Part shown: piece by piece, positions 5,677 through 8,146 of the stretch | Numbering within the stretch: the first letter of the stretch is position 1 | Layout: every line of letters starts with the position of its first letter | Origin: Gemmatimonadota bacterium | GTDB taxonomy: Bacteria; Gemmatimonadota; Gemmatimonadetes; Gemmatimonadales; GWC2-71-9 | Direction of reading: 5' to 3' | Assembly: GCA_003221825.1 (NCBI GenBank) | Contig: QHUE01000179.1 | Span: 1-8,146 of the forward strand | Length of the DNA: 8,146 nt | The notes under the pieces: generated by a model | Database searches by the model: none | Told to the model about the DNA's origin: nothing | The model's input: the letters and a program-made list of their open reading frames with translations, nothing else | Made by a program: the position numbers and the translations under genes

Positions 5677-6711
5677 TCAGTACCCGGCTTCCAGGTCGAC
5701 GACGTTCGTGAGGGGCGCACCTGCAAGATAGCGCCGGATGTTGTCCACGATGAGGGCCGTTTCGCGGTCCCAGAACCCCGTGGTCACGGCGCTGACGTGC
5801 GGGCTCACCAGCAGGCGGGGATGCCGCCAGAACGGGTGCTCGGCGGGCAGCGGCTCGACAGCGAAGACGTCGAGCGCCGCGCCACGCAGCCGCCGCAGAT
5901 CGATCAGCTCGAGCAGCGCCTGCTCATCGAGCAATGACCCGCGCGACACGTTGATGACCAGTCCGTGGAGCGGCAACCGCTCGAGCACGCTGCGATCGAC
6001 CGCTCCGGCAGTCTCCGTCGTATGCGGTGCCGCAATCACCAGCACGTCGCTCCCGGCCGCCAGCCGCGGCAAATCGGCCAGGGCGCCGATCCATTTTGCG
6101 CCGGCAGGGCCGCCGCGCTCCGGCCGCCGCCGCACTCCCGCGACCGACATGCCGAGCGCCAGCCCACGCCGCGCCACGGCCGTCCCGATTCCCCCGAGCC
6201 CGAAAATGCCGAGCCGCAGATCGCAGAATTCGCGCATCGGGATCGCGCCGTCGGTGAAGTCCTCCTTGGCCCACCGGCCCTGGCGCTGGGCGGAGATCAT
6301 GCGGTCGAGGCCGCGCGTGAAATAGGCGATCGCGGCGATCACCCAGTCGGCCATCGGCTCGGCGTGCACGCCGGCCGAGTTCGTCAGCACGGCGCCGCTG
6401 CCGGCGAGGTGCGCGAGGCTCGAGCCGACGCCGGCGGTGGCACTGTGCGCCCAGCGCAGCGTCCCTTTCGCCGCCGCAGCGATCCCGGACGGCACCCCAT
6501 AACCCAGGTAGATCTCGGCGCCGCGGACCGCGGCAAGCGCTTCCGGAGACCCCCCGGAGCCGCCGTCACCGTCGGAAACGGCGGGAGCCTTCACCTCCAT
6601 GACGTCCCATCCCGCGCCCAGCGCGTTCGTGATCTCGACCACGCGTGCTCGCGGAATCCGCCAAGCGGCGCGTGGCGAGGCGAGATCGATCACCAGGCGT
6701 CGAGTGCTCAC
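5677..6711 (-). CDS. D-2-hydroxyacid dehydrogenase (glyoxylate/hydroxypyruvate reductase-like)
   Basis: The 344-residue product belongs to the NAD(P)-dependent D-2-hydroxyacid dehydrogenases, which interconvert 2-oxo acids and D-2-hydroxy acids in the cytoplasm. The Rossmann motif IFGLGGIG lies at residues 169-176, and the catalytic Arg257 (NVSRGSLLD), Glu286 (DVFAVEPLP) and His305 (SPHVSA) are all present. The end of the second beta strand reads AGVRRRPERG, with arginines where NAD-specific enzymes have Asp; this points to NADPH, as in GhrA and other glyoxylate/hydroxypyruvate reductases. A Gly/Ser-rich loop (47-55) lengthens the N-terminal part slightly. I chose the GTG at 6711, which overlaps the MgtC stop by 4 nt (GTGA); the longer in-frame extension would run inside mgtC. 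Glyoxylate, hydroxypyruvate or another 2-oxo acid could be the substrate. The aldolase downstream and glycerate kinase further down support the first two. Confidence 0.9.
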   Translation of the reverse strand: MSTRRLVIDLASPRAAWRIPRARVVEITNALGAGWDVMEVKAPAVSDGDGGSGGSPEALAAVRGAEIYLGYGVPSGIAAAAKGTLRWAHSATAGVGSSLAHLAGSGAVLTNSAGVHAEPMADWVIAAIAYFTRGLDRMISAQRQGRWAKEDFTDGAIPMREFCDLRLGIFGLGGIGTAVARRGLALGMSVAGVRRRPERGGPAGAKWIGALADLPRLAAGSDVLVIAAPHTTETAGAVDRSVLERLPLHGLVINVSRGSLLDEQALLELIDLRRLRGAALDVFAVEPLPAEHPFWRHPRLLVSPHVSAVTTGFWDRETALIVDNIRRYLAGAPLTNVVDLEAGY

Positions 6712-7370
6712 TCCCCCGTAGAGACCGTGCGCACGTGATCGTGATGGAGCAAGGTAATCATGAGCTGGTCGTGCAGTCGCTTCGATCCGCGAATGTCGAA
6801 GTCGATCACGAGATCGACGTTCTCCTGACGGCTCGACACGGCGCTGACCTCGAGCCCCGCGCGCCGGACCAGTCCTTCCAGATCCTCGAGCACAGTTGGT
6901 CCCGGCCTCGCGTGAACCGAAACGGTCGAGCGCATCGACTGGCGCTCGACCAGCTTCTCGACCCGGCCGAGCCCGGCGAGAACCGCGAGGACGACCAGGG
7001 TCGTTGCGATACCTTCGAGGTAAAAGCCGCTCCCCAGCGCCACGCCGATGGCCGCCACGACCCAAATGGTGGCAGCGCTCGTCAGTCCGACGACCGCGCC
7101 CCGGGCGTGCAGGATCGTGCCCGCCCCGATGAAGCCGACCCCCGTGACGATCTGGCCGGCCACGCGCGTCGGATCGGTGGCGGCCCCGACCATCGCGATG
7201 GAGAGATGCGTATAGAGGACCGATCCAATACAGATGAGAATATTGGTCCGCAGCCCCGCCGGTTTGCCGCCGAGCTCACGCTCCATCCCGATCGCCCCAC
7301 CGAGCAACGAGGCGAGGCCGAGTTGGAGCATCAGCTCGAGCTTAAAGATGTCGATGATCTGAGTCAGCAT
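6708..7370 (-). CDS. MgtC/SapB-family membrane protein with C-terminal ACT-like domain
   Basis: This 220-residue protein has the MgtC/SapB signatures: IGMERE at residues 27-32, GKPAGLRTN at 35-43, RVAGQIVTGVGFIGAGTI at 69-86 and GLTSAATIW at 95-103. Several hydrophobic segments between about 12 and 134 should form the four or five membrane helices of the family. Residues about 146-218 form a soluble tail resembling the ACT-like domain of longer MgtC proteins. MgtC proteins are linked to low-magnesium and acid survival and, in pathogens, to inhibition of the F-type ATP synthase; the role in a free-living bacterium is unclear. The ATG at 7370 lies inside the end of trpS (29-nt overlap). It is preferred over Met14 because it gives the 24 residues expected before the first conserved GGAIG. 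Only a weak ribosome binding site is visible. Confidence 0.92.
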   Translation of the reverse strand: MLTQIIDIFKLELMLQLGLASLLGGAIGMERELGGKPAGLRTNILICIGSVLYTHLSIAMVGAATDPTRVAGQIVTGVGFIGAGTILHARGAVVGLTSAATIWVVAAIGVALGSGFYLEGIATTLVVLAVLAGLGRVEKLVERQSMRSTVSVHARPGPTVLEDLEGLVRRAGLEVSAVSSRQENVDLVIDFDIRGSKRLHDQLMITLLHHDHVRTVSTGE

Positions 7371-8146
7371 TGGTCTTGAGGAACCCCATGCGATCGCGCA
7401 CTTCGGTGATCGTGCGGTGGGCGAGCGCGCGCGCCTTGTCCGCGCCGGCGCGCAAACGCGCCAGCACGCCCGCCGGATCGCGCTTCAGCGCCTCGGCGCG
7501 CTCGCGCATCGGTTTGAGGGCGGCGATCATGTTATCCGCCAGCACTCGCTTGCAATCGAGACAGCCCCAGCCGGCGGTGCGGCACTTCTGCGCGACCTCG
7601 GCGACTGTGTCGGGCGGCGAAAAACCGTGGTGCAACGTGAAGATGTTGCAGATCTCCGGCGTGCCGGGATCTTTCCGCGTCTTGCGGGCCGGGTCGGTGG
7701 CGGCGGGCCGCAGCTTCTCCCAAATCGCTTCGGGGGACTCGAACAGGCCGATCGTGTTCCCCAAACTCTTCGACATCTTGGCCTTGCCGTCGAGGCCGAG
7801 GACGCGCTTCGTTTTCGTCAGCAGCGGCTGGGGCTCAGGGAAATAGTGGTCGCCATATCGCGCGTTCCAGCGGCGGGCGATCTCGCGCATCAGCTCGAGG
7901 TGCTGCACCTGATCCTCACCTACCGGGACGAGGCTAGCTTTATAGAGCAGGACGTCGGCCGCCTGGAGCACGGGGTAATTGAGCAACCCTGCCGACACGC
8001 TCTCCTGACGCTGGGTCTTGTCCTTGAACTGGGTCTGGCGCTCCAGCTCGCCGAGGGGCGTGACCCCGTGCGCGTTGAGCAGCCAGTTCAGCTCGCTGTG
8101 CTCCGCGACGTGCGACTGTACGAACACGATGCAGCGTTCGGGGTCG
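7342..8146 (-). CDS. trpS: tryptophanyl-tRNA synthetase, 5' part outside window, iron-sulfur type
   Basis: The last 267 residues are visible; about 60-70 N-terminal residues, including the HIGH-type motif, lie beyond the window edge. The enzyme charges tRNA-Trp with tryptophan using ATP. Visible family features, numbered from the first whole codon, are VFVQSHVAEHSELNWLL at 7-23, GELERQTQFKDK at 32-43, the tryptophan and ATP pocket region VPVGEDQVQHLELMREIA at 73-90, and the class I KMSKS loop GKAKMSKSLGN at 120-130. Four cysteines at 166, 188, 195 and 198 give C-x21-C-x6-C-x2-C. This nearly matches the C-x22-C-x6-C-x2-C motif that binds a [4Fe-4S] cluster in Thermotoga maritima TrpRS. It is the first visible gene of the six-gene cluster. 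Its TAA stop at 7342-7344 lies inside mgtC. Confidence 0.96.
   Translation of the reverse strand, partial: DPERCIVFVQSHVAEHSELNWLLNAHGVTPLGELERQTQFKDKTQRQESVSAGLLNYPVLQAADVLLYKASLVPVGEDQVQHLELMREIARRWNARYGDHYFPEPQPLLTKTKRVLGLDGKAKMSKSLGNTIGLFESPEAIWEKLRPAATDPARKTRKDPGTPEICNIFTLHHGFSPPDTVAEVAQKCRTAGWGCLDCKRVLADNMIAALKPMRERAEALKRDPAGVLARLRAGADKARALAHRTITEVRDRMGFLKTNADSDHRHL

Noticed and set aside
4897..5937. A 346-codon plus-strand frame opposite the PilT-family gene
   Set aside because: The product is a His/Arg/Asp-rich mirror of conserved minus-strand codons, with no motif of its own.
6712..7065. N-terminal extension of the hydroxyacid dehydrogenase
   Set aside because: It is an out-of-frame reading of mgtC; the GTG at 6711 gives a family-like N-terminus and a GTGA overlap.
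1..8146. CRISPR arrays, insertion sequences, integrase sites, toxin-antitoxin or defence genes
   Set aside because: I found no spaced direct repeats, transposase motifs or terminal inverted repeats; the window is core metabolic and cell-surface genes with regulatory RNA.

Overview
The window is one strand of a GC-rich bacterial chromosome. Every gene I can support lies on the minus strand, so transcription runs from position 8146 down to position 1. The compact GC-rich coding style, overlapping starts, frequent GTG starts and gene set (iron-sulfur-type TrpRS, membrane-inserted M28 peptidase, lone PilT-like ATPase) fit a free-living environmental bacterium. Gemmatimonadota is my best guess, but no rRNA or other decisive marker is present, so this placement is an inference.

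Layout in transcription order. (1) Positions 8146-2767 hold six genes that overlap or abut: trpS (3' part), an MgtC/SapB membrane protein, a D-2-hydroxyacid dehydrogenase, a PilT-family ATPase, a DapA-superfamily aldolase that most resembles 4-hydroxy-2-oxoglutarate aldolase, and an M28 metallopeptidase with a membrane segment. The joints are a 29-nt overlap, a 4-nt overlap, direct abutment, a 4-nt overlap and an 8-nt overlap, so this looks like one translationally coupled operon. It ends in a clear intrinsic terminator at 2722-2744. (2) purA follows with a GTG start at 2701 and a strong AGGAGG ribosome binding site, only a few bases after that terminator. (3) A 364-base gap (1036-1399) is not empty. 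It carries a convincing cyclic di-GMP class I (GEMM-I) riboswitch aptamer at 1165-1255, a linker, and an intrinsic terminator at about 1050-1085. (4) Directly after the terminator starts a glycerate kinase gene (1035 down to the window edge, 3' end missing).

Functionally, three enzymes fit one theme. The aldolase would release glyoxylate and pyruvate from 4-hydroxy-2-oxoglutarate. The hydroxyacid dehydrogenase looks like an NADPH-type glyoxylate/hydroxypyruvate reductase. Glycerate kinase would feed glycerate into glycolysis. The most notable discovery is that glycerate kinase appears to be under direct c-di-GMP riboswitch control, a target I do not associate with this riboswitch class. A PilT-type pilus ATPase, a typical c-di-GMP-linked function, is encoded in the operon upstream. 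Secondary points are a probable [4Fe-4S] cysteine motif in TrpRS, an octamer tandem repeat inside the peptidase gene, and a terminator placed in the leader of purA.
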